A DNA stretch of 64,000 bases, taken from assembly GCF_007673775.1 (NCBI RefSeq), contig NZ_VEAF01000001.1, positions 434,001 through 498,000 of the forward strand, written 5' to 3'. The notes under the pieces were generated by a model that saw only the letters and a list, made by a program, of their open reading frames with translations, had not been told where the DNA came from and made no database searches. Positions 23,649 to 32,084 of this stretch are shown in pieces; position 1 is the first letter of the stretch; each line of letters opens with the position of its first letter. Source of the stretch: Curtobacterium sp. 9128 (lineage in GTDB: Bacteria > Actinomycetota > Actinomycetes > Actinomycetales > Microbacteriaceae). The translations under genes and the position numbers were made by a program.

Positions 23649-25435
23649 CGGGTCACCGCGATCTCGGGGACCGACGCGACGAGGGTGCGCGTGTAGGGCT
23701 CGCGGGGGTCGCGGACGACGGCGTCGGAGTCGCCGACCTCGACGATCCGACCGCCCTGCACGACGGCGATCCGGTCCCCCATCAGTCGGGCCACCGCCAG
23801 GTCGTGGGTGACGAACAGCACGGTCATGTCGAGCTCCCGTCGCATGTCGCGGATGAGGTTCAGGGTCATCGCGGCGAGCGACGCGTCGAGGGCGCTGGTC
23901 GGTTCGTCGCAGAGGAGGACGGCGGGTCGGACGATGGTCGCCCGGGCGAGGGCGACGCGTTGCCGCTGCCCGCCGGACAGGTCGGCCGGTCGGAGCCGGG
24001 CGACGGCGGCGGGGAGTCCGATGCGCTCGAGCGCTGCCGTCACGCGTCCCTCCGTCTCGGCGCGGCCGAGCCGTTCCGGCGCGAGGCGTTCCCGGAGGGT
24101 CTCCCCCACGGTCATCCACGGCGTGAGCGACGACCCGGCGTCCTGGAACACCATCTGTGCGCCGCCGGCGGCGACGGTGATCGATCCTGACCGTGCGGGG
24201 ACGAGTCCCGCGACCGCGCGGAGCACGGTCGACTTGCCGGAACCGCTCTCGCCGACGATCGCGAGTGCCTCGCCGGCGCCGACGGTCAGGTCGATGCCCT
24301 GCACGGCGTGGACGGTGCGACGACGGCGGCCGTGCCCGGTGGTGTAGGAGCAGACGAGTCCGGAGACGACGACGGCCGGTGCGGCGGCCGGGTCCGCCGT
24401 CGGTGGGGCGGACGTGACGGCCGTCGGTCGGGCGTCGTGCACCGGGGCGGAGGCTCGGCTCGCCGCCGTCAGGTCGGTTCGGACCGTCTCGGCGGGCACC
24501 AGGCACGCGGCGCCGTGGTCCGGAGCGGGTCGGGAGTCCGCCAGGGTCGGCATCTCGACGGCGCACCGGTCGAGGGCGAGCGGGCAGCGTGCCCGGTAGG
24601 GGCACCCGACGAGGCGCTCGGCCGGGTCGAGGGTGTCGACGGGGAGGGTGGGCAGTCGGTCGCCCCGGTCGAGGCGGAGCGAGAGCCGGGAGCGCATGAG
24701 CCCGGCGGTGTAGGGGTGTGCCGGTGTGGTCAGGACGGCGGCGGCCGGGCCGACCTCGGCGAGGCGTCCGGCGTACATCACGGCGATGCGGTCGGCGATC
24801 TGCGACGCGACGCCGAGGTCGTGCGTGATCAGGAGGACGCTGCACCCGTGCTCGTCGCGGAGTTCGCGGAGGAGGTCGAGCAGCTGGGCCTGCACCGTGA
24901 CGTCGAGCGCGGTGGTCGGCTCGTCGGCGACCACGAGCGCGGGACGACCGGCCACGGCGATCGCGGCCATGACCCGCTGCCGCAGACCACCGGAGAGCTC
25001 GTGCGGGTAGACGCTGAAGCGCATGGTGGGGTCGGGGACGCCCATGGCGTCGAGCAGCGCGATCGCGCCGGCACGGTCCTGCCCTGCCTCGACGATCTGT
25101 CGGCCGACGCGCATCGTGGGGTTCAACGAGGTCATCGGGTCCTGGAACACGGCGCCGAGCGCGGTGCGTCTGGTCGCGCGCCGTTCGGACTCCGCTCCGT
25201 GTGCCATGTCGGTCCCGGCGACGGTGACCGCACCGGTGACGACCGGGTGCGCGGCGTCCGGCAGCAGGCCGAGCAGGCTCATCGCGAGCATGCTCTTGCC
25301 GGATCCGGACTCGCCGACCAGGCCGACGATCTCGCCGGGTCCGATCGTCAGGTCGATCCCGCGGAGCACGTCGGAACGGACGCCGTCGCGTTCGAGCGAC
25401 AGGTGGAGGTCGTGGACCTCGGCGATCGGGGTCAT
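23645..25435 (-). CDS. ABC transporter ATP-binding protein, fused DppD-DppF type
   Basis: 596 residues from the ATG at 25435, overlapping the deacetylase stop by 4 bp. Two full nucleotide-binding domains: domain 1 with GESGSGKSM, ELSGGLRQRV and VVADEPTTALDV; domain 2 with GESGSGKST, LSGGQRQRVALA and LLCDEPTSALDA. Between them is the oligopeptide C-terminal motif with cysteines (VGCPYRARCPLALDRC), which in relatives binds an iron-sulfur cluster or metal. It powers the importer made by the 20161-23648 genes. Residues 310-345 are a low-complexity Ala/Pro linker. Confidence 0.94.
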   Translation of the reverse strand: MTPIAEVHDLHLSLERDGVRSDVLRGIDLTIGPGEIVGLVGESGSGKSMLAMSLLGLLPDAAHPVVTGAVTVAGTDMAHGAESERRATRRTALGAVFQDPMTSLNPTMRVGRQIVEAGQDRAGAIALLDAMGVPDPTMRFSVYPHELSGGLRQRVMAAIAVAGRPALVVADEPTTALDVTVQAQLLDLLRELRDEHGCSVLLITHDLGVASQIADRIAVMYAGRLAEVGPAAAVLTTPAHPYTAGLMRSRLSLRLDRGDRLPTLPVDTLDPAERLVGCPYRARCPLALDRCAVEMPTLADSRPAPDHGAACLVPAETVRTDLTAASRASAPVHDARPTAVTSAPPTADPAAAPAVVVSGLVCSYTTGHGRRRRTVHAVQGIDLTVGAGEALAIVGESGSGKSTVLRAVAGLVPARSGSITVAAGGAQMVFQDAGSSLTPWMTVGETLRERLAPERLGRAETEGRVTAALERIGLPAAVARLRPADLSGGQRQRVALARATIVRPAVLLCDEPTSALDASLAAMTLNLIRDMRRELDMTVLFVTHDLAVARLMGDRIAVVQGGRIVEVGDSDAVVRDPREPYTRTLVASVPEIAVTR

Positions 25436-26352
25436 GCCGTCCTCCCCACGTCGGTGCCGTGCGCGGCGAGGTGCGCGGCGATGGCGCGGGGCTGGGTGAA
25501 CCACACCGCGTCGCGCCGTTCGGTCATGTGGCGCAGCGCCCGGTCGAGGGCACGGAGGCGGAACGGTGCGCCGGAGATGAACGAGTGCACGACGACGCTC
25601 ATGACGAGGGGCTGGTCGGCGGAGCGTTCGAGCAGTTCGTCGAACTCGTCGACGATCATGTCGGCGAACTCCCCCGCGGACGCGCCGCGCCCGATGACGG
25701 TCGTGCTGTCGTTGACCTCGAGGGCGTAGGGCAGCGCCGTGATCGGCCCGGACGGCGTCGTGATGGTCACCGGACGGTCGTCGATCCGCAGGTCGAGCAG
25801 GTAGCGGTACCCGGTCGCTGCGAGGTTGTCGACGGTGGAGGTGGTCTGGGTGAGCCACGGGCTCGACCAGCCGCCGGGCGCGGTCCCCTCCTCGGCCGCG
25901 ATCCGTGCGGCGACGGCGGCGAGGTACGCCGCCTCCTGCGCCGAGGACATGCCGGCGAGGGAGTCGGAGTTCGAGATCCCGTGTCCGACGAACTCGGCGC
26001 CGAGACGCCGTGCCTCGGCGACGAGTCCCGGTGCGGTGTCGTAGACGGCGGTGTTGAGCAGCACGGTCGGGGGGATGCCGGCGCGGTCGAGTCGTTCGAG
26101 GAGCCGGAACGCGCCGACGCGGTTGCCGTAGTCGCGCCACGAGGTGTTCACGAGGTCGGGGGCGGTGACGTCGGGGACGACGTCCTCGGTCCGACCGACG
26201 CCGAAGCGGTACTCCTCGAGTCCCACGGCGACGTAGACGGCGAGCCGGCGGCCGTCCGGCCAGGCGGGTCCGCCCGGTGCCGTGATCGGCCGGTAGGGCC
26301 AGAGGTCGTGTCCGGGGGTCGTGGCCGCCCGGAGCATGTCGTCGTGTGTCAT
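25432..26352 (-). CDS. Polysaccharide deacetylase-family hydrolase (PuuE-like)
   Basis: 306 residues from the ATG at 26352, with 4-bp overlaps at both ends of the gene. The NodB-homology fold is of the variant seen in allantoinase PuuE and cyclic-imide or amide hydrolases rather than chitin deacetylases: LWPYRPITAPGGPAWPDGRR, AVYVAVGLEEYRFGVG, GAEFVGHGISNSDSL, GGWSSPWLTQTTSTVDNLAA and VVHSFISGAPFRLRALDRAL. In this branch the usual TFDDG motif is replaced. Together with a racemase and an amidohydrolase in the same operon it suggests opening of a cyclic amide or removal of an acyl group. Substrate unknown. Confidence 0.82.
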   Translation of the reverse strand: MTHDDMLRAATTPGHDLWPYRPITAPGGPAWPDGRRLAVYVAVGLEEYRFGVGRTEDVVPDVTAPDLVNTSWRDYGNRVGAFRLLERLDRAGIPPTVLLNTAVYDTAPGLVAEARRLGAEFVGHGISNSDSLAGMSSAQEAAYLAAVAARIAAEEGTAPGGWSSPWLTQTTSTVDNLAATGYRYLLDLRIDDRPVTITTPSGPITALPYALEVNDSTTVIGRGASAGEFADMIVDEFDELLERSADQPLVMSVVVHSFISGAPFRLRALDRALRHMTERRDAVWFTQPRAIAAHLAAHGTDVGRTA

Positions 26353-27869
26353 CCGATCCACCTGTTCATGCCGACGTCGGTGCGGGCGGCGCGGCGCACG
26401 ACGGCGTCGTACGCCGGCAGCACCGCGTCGGCCGCGGCCCACGTCCGTTCGAGAGCCGGGCGGCGAGCGGCGTGCAGCTCGCGGGCCTCGGCGAGGAGTG
26501 CGTGTTCGTCGACCGAGACGACCCGGCCGTCCTCGGCGACCACGCGGCCGGCGACGATCGTCATCCGGACGCTGCCGCCGGTCTCGCAGTACACGAGCTG
26601 GCCGCGGAGGTCGTTGAAGGGCGTGAACGCGGGAGCGTGCAGGTCGAGGAGCACGAGGTCCGCCTGGGCGCCGACCGACACGCGGCCGATCTGCCCCGTC
26701 CGCCGCATCGCCGCGGCACCGCCCTCCCAGAGCGCGTCGAGGACCTCGGCCGGTGCGGGCCAGTCGTCGGCGTCGAGTCCGGAGACGTTGTGCACGAGGC
26801 CGGTCTGCTTGACCACGCCCCACGTGTTGACGGTGTCGTCGCAGATCGCCTCGTCGACGCCGAGGGCGATCGTGATCCCGCGGTCCCGCATGGCCCGGAA
26901 CGGCATGACCCCGCTGCCGAGGCGCAGGTTGCTGACCGGGTTGTGGGCGACGACGGCGCCGGCCTCGGCGATCAGGTCGAGGTCGTCGTCGTCGACCCAC
27001 ACGGCGTGGATGACGTTGACACGGTCGTGCAGCAGCCCGAGGTCTGCCGCGTACCGCACCAGGCTCCGTCCGACGAAGCGCTCCTGGCCGCTGCCCGGTG
27101 CCGAGAGCGCCCGCTGGGTCCGGGTCTCGAGCATGTGTGCGAACACGGGCAGGTCGTGGGTACGGCTGAGGTCGTCGAGTGCTCCCCAGTACTCGGGGCT
27201 CACCCGCTGCGGTGCCGAGATCGACACCGCGGCGGACAGACGACCGCCGGCAGCGCCGTGCCAGCGCCCGATCAGGTGGTCGTAGGCGGCGAGGAGTTCC
27301 GGTGCCGCCGCCGGGGCCGGTGTGTGCAGGGCTGCGGCGAAGTCGGTGTCGGCGCCGTCGAGGAAGGGCAGCTTGTCGGCGTCCGGGAGCTCCGGCTGGT
27401 CGAGTGCCACCGTCGCGCGGATGCCGCTGTCGGCGTAGGCCTGCAGCACCGCGTCGATGACGTCGGGGTCCGGCGTCGGCATCAGGAACGCGTCGTCCTG
27501 CACGCTCGTCGTCCCCGTGCGGAGCATCTCCAGCGCGGCGAGCATGGTGCGCAGGTACGCCTCGCGCGGAGTCGGTGCGAGTGCCGGGTCCGCCGGCGAC
27601 TCGTAGAGCATGAACGTCTCCAGGGGACGGCTGCGGAACGCGCCCTTGAGGTGGTTCGCCGGCGAGTGGAAGTGCGCGTTCACGAGTCCGGGGACGACCA
27701 CGTGGTGTCCGCCGCCGTCGACCACGCGGGCGTCGGCCGGAGCGGCCGCGCGGGCACCCGGTCCGATCGAGAGGACGGTGTCGTCGACGACGAGGACGTC
27801 GGTCGGCCCGGTCATGCCGGCCGGCGTCGCCGGGGCCCAGACGTACACGTCGGTCAGGAGCACGCTCAT
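26349..27869 (-). CDS. Amidohydrolase (deaminase-like, SsnA/AtzB type)
   Basis: 506 residues from the ATG at 27869. A metal-dependent TIM-barrel hydrolase of the cytosine/guanine deaminase and chlorohydrolase branch: H66 and H68 in GLVNAHFHSP, H245 (VFAHMLET), H288 (NVIHAVWVDDDD) and the catalytic Asp D339 (LGVDEAICDD) are all present. The C-terminal barrel return GAQADLVLLDLHAPAF is typical. It would hydrolyse an amine, halide or ring amide on a heterocycle. ATGA overlaps link it to the racemase before it and the deacetylase after it. Longer than the usual 440-470 residues because of a 30-residue C-terminal extension. Confidence 0.88.
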   Translation of the reverse strand: MSVLLTDVYVWAPATPAGMTGPTDVLVVDDTVLSIGPGARAAAPADARVVDGGGHHVVVPGLVNAHFHSPANHLKGAFRSRPLETFMLYESPADPALAPTPREAYLRTMLAALEMLRTGTTSVQDDAFLMPTPDPDVIDAVLQAYADSGIRATVALDQPELPDADKLPFLDGADTDFAAALHTPAPAAAPELLAAYDHLIGRWHGAAGGRLSAAVSISAPQRVSPEYWGALDDLSRTHDLPVFAHMLETRTQRALSAPGSGQERFVGRSLVRYAADLGLLHDRVNVIHAVWVDDDDLDLIAEAGAVVAHNPVSNLRLGSGVMPFRAMRDRGITIALGVDEAICDDTVNTWGVVKQTGLVHNVSGLDADDWPAPAEVLDALWEGGAAAMRRTGQIGRVSVGAQADLVLLDLHAPAFTPFNDLRGQLVYCETGGSVRMTIVAGRVVAEDGRVVSVDEHALLAEARELHAARRPALERTWAAADAVLPAYDAVVRRAARTDVGMNRWIG

Positions 27870-28588
27870 CGCCACACCTCGTCCGTCGTGGCCGAGCCCG
27901 TCGGCGCCGCCCAGGTGCCCGCCCTGGACGTCGAGAGCCGCTGCGCCAGCAGGCCCTCGACGGCGGTGGTCGCGGCGGCGACGCCGTCGACGACCGGGAT
28001 GCCGAGCGCGTCCGTGAGCGACGCGACGAGCTCGGTGAGCCCGGCGCAGCCGAGCACCACGGCCTCCGCACCGTCCGCTGCCACCGCGGCACGGGCCTCC
28101 AGGACGAACGCGTCGAACGCCGGACCGGCGCCCGCCTCGATCGCGGCGACCGAGACGTCCACGGCGCGCACCGTGCAACGGTGCGCGAGTCCCATGGACG
28201 CGACGACGCGGTCCGTCATCGCGAGCGTCCGTGGGGGCATGGTGATGACGGTGAAGCGGTGTGCCAGGAGCGTCGCGGTCTGGAGCGCCGCCTCGGTCAT
28301 GCCGACGACCGGGCCGGCCGCGCGTTCCCTGGCTGCCTCGAGCCCGGTGTCGCCGAAACACGCGACGACGTACCCGTCCACGCCGTCGCGTTCGCCGCGC
28401 TCGACCTGGCCGAGCACGCCGGCGGCACCGAAGACCTCGTCGACGTGCGTCTCGACGGTCGCCGGCGCCCCCGAGGAGTGCGTGGCACTCACCGTCGTGT
28501 CCGGGCGGGCGACGGCCCGGGCCGCGGCGAGCACAGCGGCGGTCATCGTCGCACTGGTGTTCGGGTTCAGGATCCGCACGTGGGTCAT
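27866..28588 (-). CDS. Asp/Glu/hydantoin racemase family protein
   Basis: A 240-residue cofactor-independent racemase of the HyuE/allantoin racemase branch. Both catalytic cysteines are visible: C77 in VVACFGDTGL and C181 in VLGCAGLTEL. The N-terminal strand RILNPNTSATMT is a family hallmark. The reaction would be proton exchange at a carbon next to a carbonyl, as in hydantoins or allantoin. It is coupled by overlap to the PfkB gene (upstream) and the amidohydrolase (downstream), so the pathway probably handles a chiral cyclic amide or ureide. The extra C-terminal 20 residues look unstructured. Confidence 0.88.
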   Translation of the reverse strand: MTHVRILNPNTSATMTAAVLAAARAVARPDTTVSATHSSGAPATVETHVDEVFGAAGVLGQVERGERDGVDGYVVACFGDTGLEAARERAAGPVVGMTEAALQTATLLAHRFTVITMPPRTLAMTDRVVASMGLAHRCTVRAVDVSVAAIEAGAGPAFDAFVLEARAAVAADGAEAVVLGCAGLTELVASLTDALGIPVVDGVAAATTAVEGLLAQRLSTSRAGTWAAPTGSATTDEVWR

Positions 28589-29487
28589 CGGTGGTCCTCC
28601 ATCCGGGCGATCGTGCGGGTGATGCCGTGGTCGTCGAGGAGCGCGGACACGCCGTGGCCGCCGATCGCGACCCGCGCCGCTGCCGCGCCGTGCCGGGCTG
28701 CCTCGACCGGGTCGGCGCCGGCGACGTGCGCCGCTGCGAAGGCGCCGCAGAACGCGTCGCCCGCACCGGTCGAGTCGACCGGCTCCACCGCGTCAGTCGG
28801 GACGACGACGACGCCCTCCTCCGAGCAGACGAGGCAGCCGCGTTCGGCCGTCTTGACGACGACGACGCCGGCACCGGCGTCCCGGAACCGGGACGCGGCG
28901 AGCGGCAGGTCGGTGGTCCCCGCCAGGGCGACGGCCTCGACCTCACTCGGCAGGAACACGTCGCACGTCGGGAGGAGCGCCATGAGCGCGGCCTCGTTGC
29001 CGACGACGTAGTCCTCCTGCAGGTCCAGGTAGACCGTGGTCCGGCGGGCTCGGGTCGCCGCCCGGAGCCAGGGGCCGAGGGTGAGCTGCGAGCCCAGGCT
29101 CATCGCGGAGACGAGCACGCCGTCCACGTCGAGCGCCGCGGGAGCGACGTCGTCCGGGTACACGCTCATCACGTCGAACGCGTCGTCGCCGGAGAGCAGG
29201 TCCCACGACCGCGATCCGTCCGCCGCGTACGTCACCCGGTTCCGGATCGTGGGCACGGCACGGGGTCGGGTCGCCTCGATCCGGACGCCGGCTCCGGCGA
29301 CGGCCTGGAGGAGCGGTGCCGGCAGGTCCGTCCCCACCGGTGCCAGCATGCGCACGTCCGACAGCACGCGTCGCGCCGCGAGCGCGGCGAAGAGGGCGTC
29401 GCCGCCGAGGGCGGTGGTCGTGGTGCCGTCGAGGACGAGGTCGTCGATCGTCAGGTTGCCGATGCAGAGCAGCGAGGCGTCAGCCAT
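28585..29487 (-). CDS. PfkB-family carbohydrate/nucleoside kinase
   Basis: A 300-residue ribokinase-fold enzyme: N-terminal GNLTIDDLVLDG, the GG-containing substrate loop ALGGDALFAALAAR, and the C-terminal signature DSTGAGDAFCGAF with catalytic D244. It phosphorylates a sugar, sugar-amide or nucleoside hydroxyl. In combination with the next gene (SIS isomerase/deglycase) it recalls the fructoselysine kinase/deglycase pair (FrlD/FrlB), also regulated by a GntR protein. That parallel is an inference from gene content only. It overlaps the SIS gene by 8 bp. Confidence 0.9.
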   Translation of the reverse strand: MADASLLCIGNLTIDDLVLDGTTTTALGGDALFAALAARRVLSDVRMLAPVGTDLPAPLLQAVAGAGVRIEATRPRAVPTIRNRVTYAADGSRSWDLLSGDDAFDVMSVYPDDVAPAALDVDGVLVSAMSLGSQLTLGPWLRAATRARRTTVYLDLQEDYVVGNEAALMALLPTCDVFLPSEVEAVALAGTTDLPLAASRFRDAGAGVVVVKTAERGCLVCSEEGVVVVPTDAVEPVDSTGAGDAFCGAFAAAHVAGADPVEAARHGAAAARVAIGGHGVSALLDDHGITRTIARMEDHR

Positions 29488-30676
29488 CGAGGCTCCCCGA
29501 TGCGAGGGCGGCCTCGGCGGCGCGGAACTGCTCCATCGCGAGGAGGTAGCCGACCAGCTGCGCGGGAAGCACGGTGAGCAGCGGACTCAGCGGCTCGGGG
29601 ACGGCCGGGACGACGAGGACCTCGTCCGCGACGGTGTCGAACGCGTCGACGCCGTCGGTGGTCACCACGTGGACGCGACCGCCGAAGCGCTTGGCCTCGC
29701 TCGCCGTGTGCACCGCGCGCGGCACCGAGGGGCCGGCGGGGGCGATGATCCAGATCGGCTCCCCCGTCTTCAGGGAGTTGTAGTGGTGGAACTCCTCGAC
29801 CTGGATCGCCTCGGCGCGGTCCGGGGTGCACTCCTTCACCTTCGCGGCGCCGATGATCGCCGCGCCCCAGCTCGGGCCGGCCGCGGAGAACAGGAAGGTC
29901 CCGCTGGCGTGCTCGCGGGCGGCCACGGCGGCCAGGCGCGGTTCGGTGGCGGCGATGACCTCCTCCATCCGGTCGGGGATCGTCGCGAGACCGGCACGGA
30001 GTGCCGCGGCCTCGGGGTGCCCCTGCACCACGCCGACCCGGGTGGCCAGGTCGAGCAGCAGCGCCAGGGCGGTGGTCGAGGACTGCGTCGGCCAGCCCAC
30101 GCGGGTGGCACGCAGCAGGAGGGTGCGCTCGCTCTCCTGGTCGAGGGTCGACCCGGCGGTGTTCGTGATCGCGACCGTCAGTGCGCCGACGTGCTGGGCG
30201 ATGAGCGCTGCCTCGACCGTCCGGGTCGTCTCCCCCGAGCTCGAGAGCGCGATGACGACGCTGCGGCTCGTCACGAGCGGTGCGAGGTAGTAGGCCAGGT
30301 CGAGGCTCTGCACCGGTTCGCACGGGACGCCGAGCATGAGCTCGAGTGCCTGGCGCGCGGCGATCGCCACCGCGAGGGAGTCACCGGCGCCGGTCACGAA
30401 GACGCGGTCGACGTGCATCGCCGCGATGACCTCGGCCAGGTCAGTGAGGGCGGCGTCGTTCACCGCGAGGGTCTCCCGGATGCGCTCGGGTTGCGCCAGC
30501 AGCTCCGGGTAGGTCGCCTCGTCACGAGCGCGTCGCTTCGGGTCGAGGGGGTGGTCGGTGGGGAGCGCGACGATCGAGGCGTGCTCGGCGGCCGAGACCC
30601 GCTCGACGACGCGCTGCTGACGGGCGTCGAGGGGGCTGCCGTCGCCGATGAACGGGCTGGGCGGGGTGGTGGTCAT
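29480..30676 (-). CDS. SIS-domain sugar isomerase or deglycase (GlmS/FrlB-like)
   Basis: 398 residues from the ATG at 30676. Two SIS domains: the first at about residues 85-225 (VFVTGAGDSLAVAIAAR, then VIALSSSGETTRTVEAALIA, the sugar-phosphate-binding loop), the second at about 245-375 (FLFSAAGPSWGAAIIGAAKV, EFHHYNSLKTGEPIWIIAP). No glutaminase domain is present, so it is not GlmS itself. Related enzymes are fructosamine-6-phosphate deglycases and aminosugar-phosphate isomerases. It probably acts on the product of the PfkB kinase. It overlaps the BtpA/SgcQ gene by 4 bp. Confidence 0.87.
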   Translation of the reverse strand: MTTTPPSPFIGDGSPLDARQQRVVERVSAAEHASIVALPTDHPLDPKRRARDEATYPELLAQPERIRETLAVNDAALTDLAEVIAAMHVDRVFVTGAGDSLAVAIAARQALELMLGVPCEPVQSLDLAYYLAPLVTSRSVVIALSSSGETTRTVEAALIAQHVGALTVAITNTAGSTLDQESERTLLLRATRVGWPTQSSTTALALLLDLATRVGVVQGHPEAAALRAGLATIPDRMEEVIAATEPRLAAVAAREHASGTFLFSAAGPSWGAAIIGAAKVKECTPDRAEAIQVEEFHHYNSLKTGEPIWIIAPAGPSVPRAVHTASEAKRFGGRVHVVTTDGVDAFDTVADEVLVVPAVPEPLSPLLTVLPAQLVGYLLAMEQFRAAEAALASGSLDG

Positions 30677-31470
30677 CGCGGGCTCCGTGTGTCGGGGTCG
30701 GTGGTGGTCAGTGCGGCGCCGAAGCGGGCGGCGACGGCGGGGTCGACCCGGGCGTCCGCCGCACGGGACCGCTTGATCGCGCTGCCGAGGACCGCGCCGT
30801 CGGCGCCGGCGACGGTCTCGCCGATGGTGTCGAGCGTGACCCGTCCTCCGACCAGGAACGGAACGTCGGGCAACGTCGCGCGGAGGGACGCGATGGACGC
30901 CAGCGCGTCCGGGACGCCGCTGTCCCGCGTGACGACGAGGGCGTCGGCCCGACCGAAGTCGTGCGACTCGACCGCGGCCCACGCCGGGGTCGACGCCAGC
31001 GCCAGGCTCGTCGCCTCGTGGACGTCGGCCCAGACCTCGACGTCGCTCCCGATCAGGCGGCGCATCGCCGCGACCTCGTGGGCGCACCCCTGGATCCAGC
31101 CGGTCGGTCCGATCGAGACGCCCGTGAGGACCTTCACCCGGACGAAGGACGCGCCGATCGCGTGGGCGATGGCCACGGCACTCGGGCCGTCGTTGTGGCC
31201 CACCACGACACCGACGGGCAGCTCGACCGCGGCGGTGACGGCGGCGCCGATGACGGCCAGTGCCGCGACCGTCGGGGCTCCGACCCGCACGGCCTGGGGC
31301 ATGTCGCTCGCATCCTGCACCATCACGTGCGTGAAACCGGCGTCCCGGAGGGCGACGGCGTCCTCGGCAGCGCGTTGCGCGATCTCGCGGACGAAGGCAC
31401 CGGCGTAGTTGACCGCACCGGGCAGCGGTGGGAGGTGGAGGACCCCGACGAGGCGGAAAGCGTGTGGCAT
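30673..31470 (-). CDS. BtpA/SgcQ family TIM-barrel protein
   Basis: 265 residues from the ATG at 31470. The family signature starts with VGVLHLPPLPGA and continues with EDAVALRDAGFTHVMVQDAS, GVVVGHNDG, FVRVKVLTG and LVGGRVTLDTIGETVAGADG. BtpA was linked to photosystem I biogenesis in cyanobacteria and SgcQ to a cryptic sugar operon of E. coli; no firm reaction is known, though a nucleoside- or glycosyl-processing role has been suggested. It is the first gene of the operon and lies about 10 nt from its promoter, so its mRNA is nearly leaderless. Confidence 0.85.
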   Translation of the reverse strand: MPHAFRLVGVLHLPPLPGAVNYAGAFVREIAQRAAEDAVALRDAGFTHVMVQDASDMPQAVRVGAPTVAALAVIGAAVTAAVELPVGVVVGHNDGPSAVAIAHAIGASFVRVKVLTGVSIGPTGWIQGCAHEVAAMRRLIGSDVEVWADVHEATSLALASTPAWAAVESHDFGRADALVVTRDSGVPDALASIASLRATLPDVPFLVGGRVTLDTIGETVAGADGAVLGSAIKRSRAADARVDPAVAARFGAALTTTDPDTRSPR

Positions 31471-31480
31471 GCGGCAACGG

Positions 31481-31509
31481 TATACAGTTCGGTGTTTCCG
31501 TCGCGTCAA
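31481..31509 (-). promoter_or_regulatory. Promoter of the 11-gene operon
   Basis: On the minus strand TTGACG (31504-31509) and TGTATA (31481-31486) are separated by exactly 17 bp, a near-consensus housekeeping promoter. The -10 box ends 10 nt before the ATG at 31470, so the transcript would start at or within a few bases of the start codon; no Shine-Dalgarno sequence is present. The -10 region contains CTGTATACC, which could double as part of a GntR operator. Confidence 0.75.
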
Positions 31510-31628
31510 CGCAGATTTCGAGGCTGTTACGGGAGGGTTGTCTTCACGGCAATTGGGGTAGAAACCCCCGTTCAGCGCGGTTCGTCGGCGTCTGGCCACC
31601 CATCGAACTCGCTCAACTCGGCTGCGAA

Positions 31629-31640
31629 CGTGTATACACG
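31629..31640. promoter_or_regulatory. Perfect 12-bp palindrome, candidate GntR operator
   Basis: CGTGTATACACG is fully self-complementary and shares the GTATAC core with the -10 region of the operon promoter about 150 bp away. Palindromes of this type are typical of FadR-subfamily GntR sites. The link to the 19416 regulator is inference. Confidence 0.45.
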
Positions 31641-31686
31641 CGAGCGATCCTCGTGCTCGTGGTCCGGCGCGCATGCCCGCCCGGTC

Positions 31687-32024
31687 GAGCGGGCGGAATG
31701 CCGTGGTGTGCCTGGCTTCCGTCCCCGCGATTCCGCCCGCTCAACTCGGAGGCATGCGCCGCGGGGCATGCAGACCACGTCGAGCGGGCGAAATGCCGCG
31801 GTGCGCCCAGCGCCCGACCCGGCGATTGCGCCCGCTCGCGGACGCATACCTCTCCACGCATGGTCCCGACGCTGAGCGGGCGAAATGGCAGGGTCGAGCG
31901 GCTCACGCACCCCGGTACTTCGCCCGCTCGGCCCACGGCCGATGCCGCGCGGCGCATGAGGCCCTGTCGAGCGGGCGGAATGCCAGGGTCAGGCGGCTCG
32001 CGCACCACGGCATTCCGCCCGCTC
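31687..32024. repeat. Array of four 56-bp palindromic units with 36-39 bp spacers
   Basis: Units at 31687-31742, 31782-31837, 31874-31929 and 31969-32024 are each exactly 56 bp. Each begins GAGCGGGCG and ends CGCCCGCTC, so each can form a long hairpin; the conserved left arm is GAGCGGGCGGAATGCC (or GAAATG). Interiors differ. Spacers of 39, 36 and 39 bp themselves carry a small palindromic core around GCATG/CCGCGCGG, most clearly spacer 3 and the sequence after unit 4. The region lies between the operon promoter and the lipoprotein gene at 32085 and contains no credible gene. It resembles REP/BIME-type extragenic repeats rather than CRISPR, since repeats are palindromic over their whole length and vary internally. 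Confidence 0.9.
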
Positions 32025-32084
32025 GACGGCGGGCGAGTGCCGCGCGGCGGGCGACGCGGGTACGGGCGGGTGTAGGAACGAGGG

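Noticed and set aside
31687..32024. CRISPR array.
   Set aside because: Repeats are palindromic across their length with variable interiors, spacers resemble each other, and no cas gene is nearby.
31673..32084. Long open frames over the palindromic repeat array on both strands.
   Set aside because: They exist only because the GC-rich repeats lack stop codons. They show repeated Arg/Pro/Ala motifs and no start signals.
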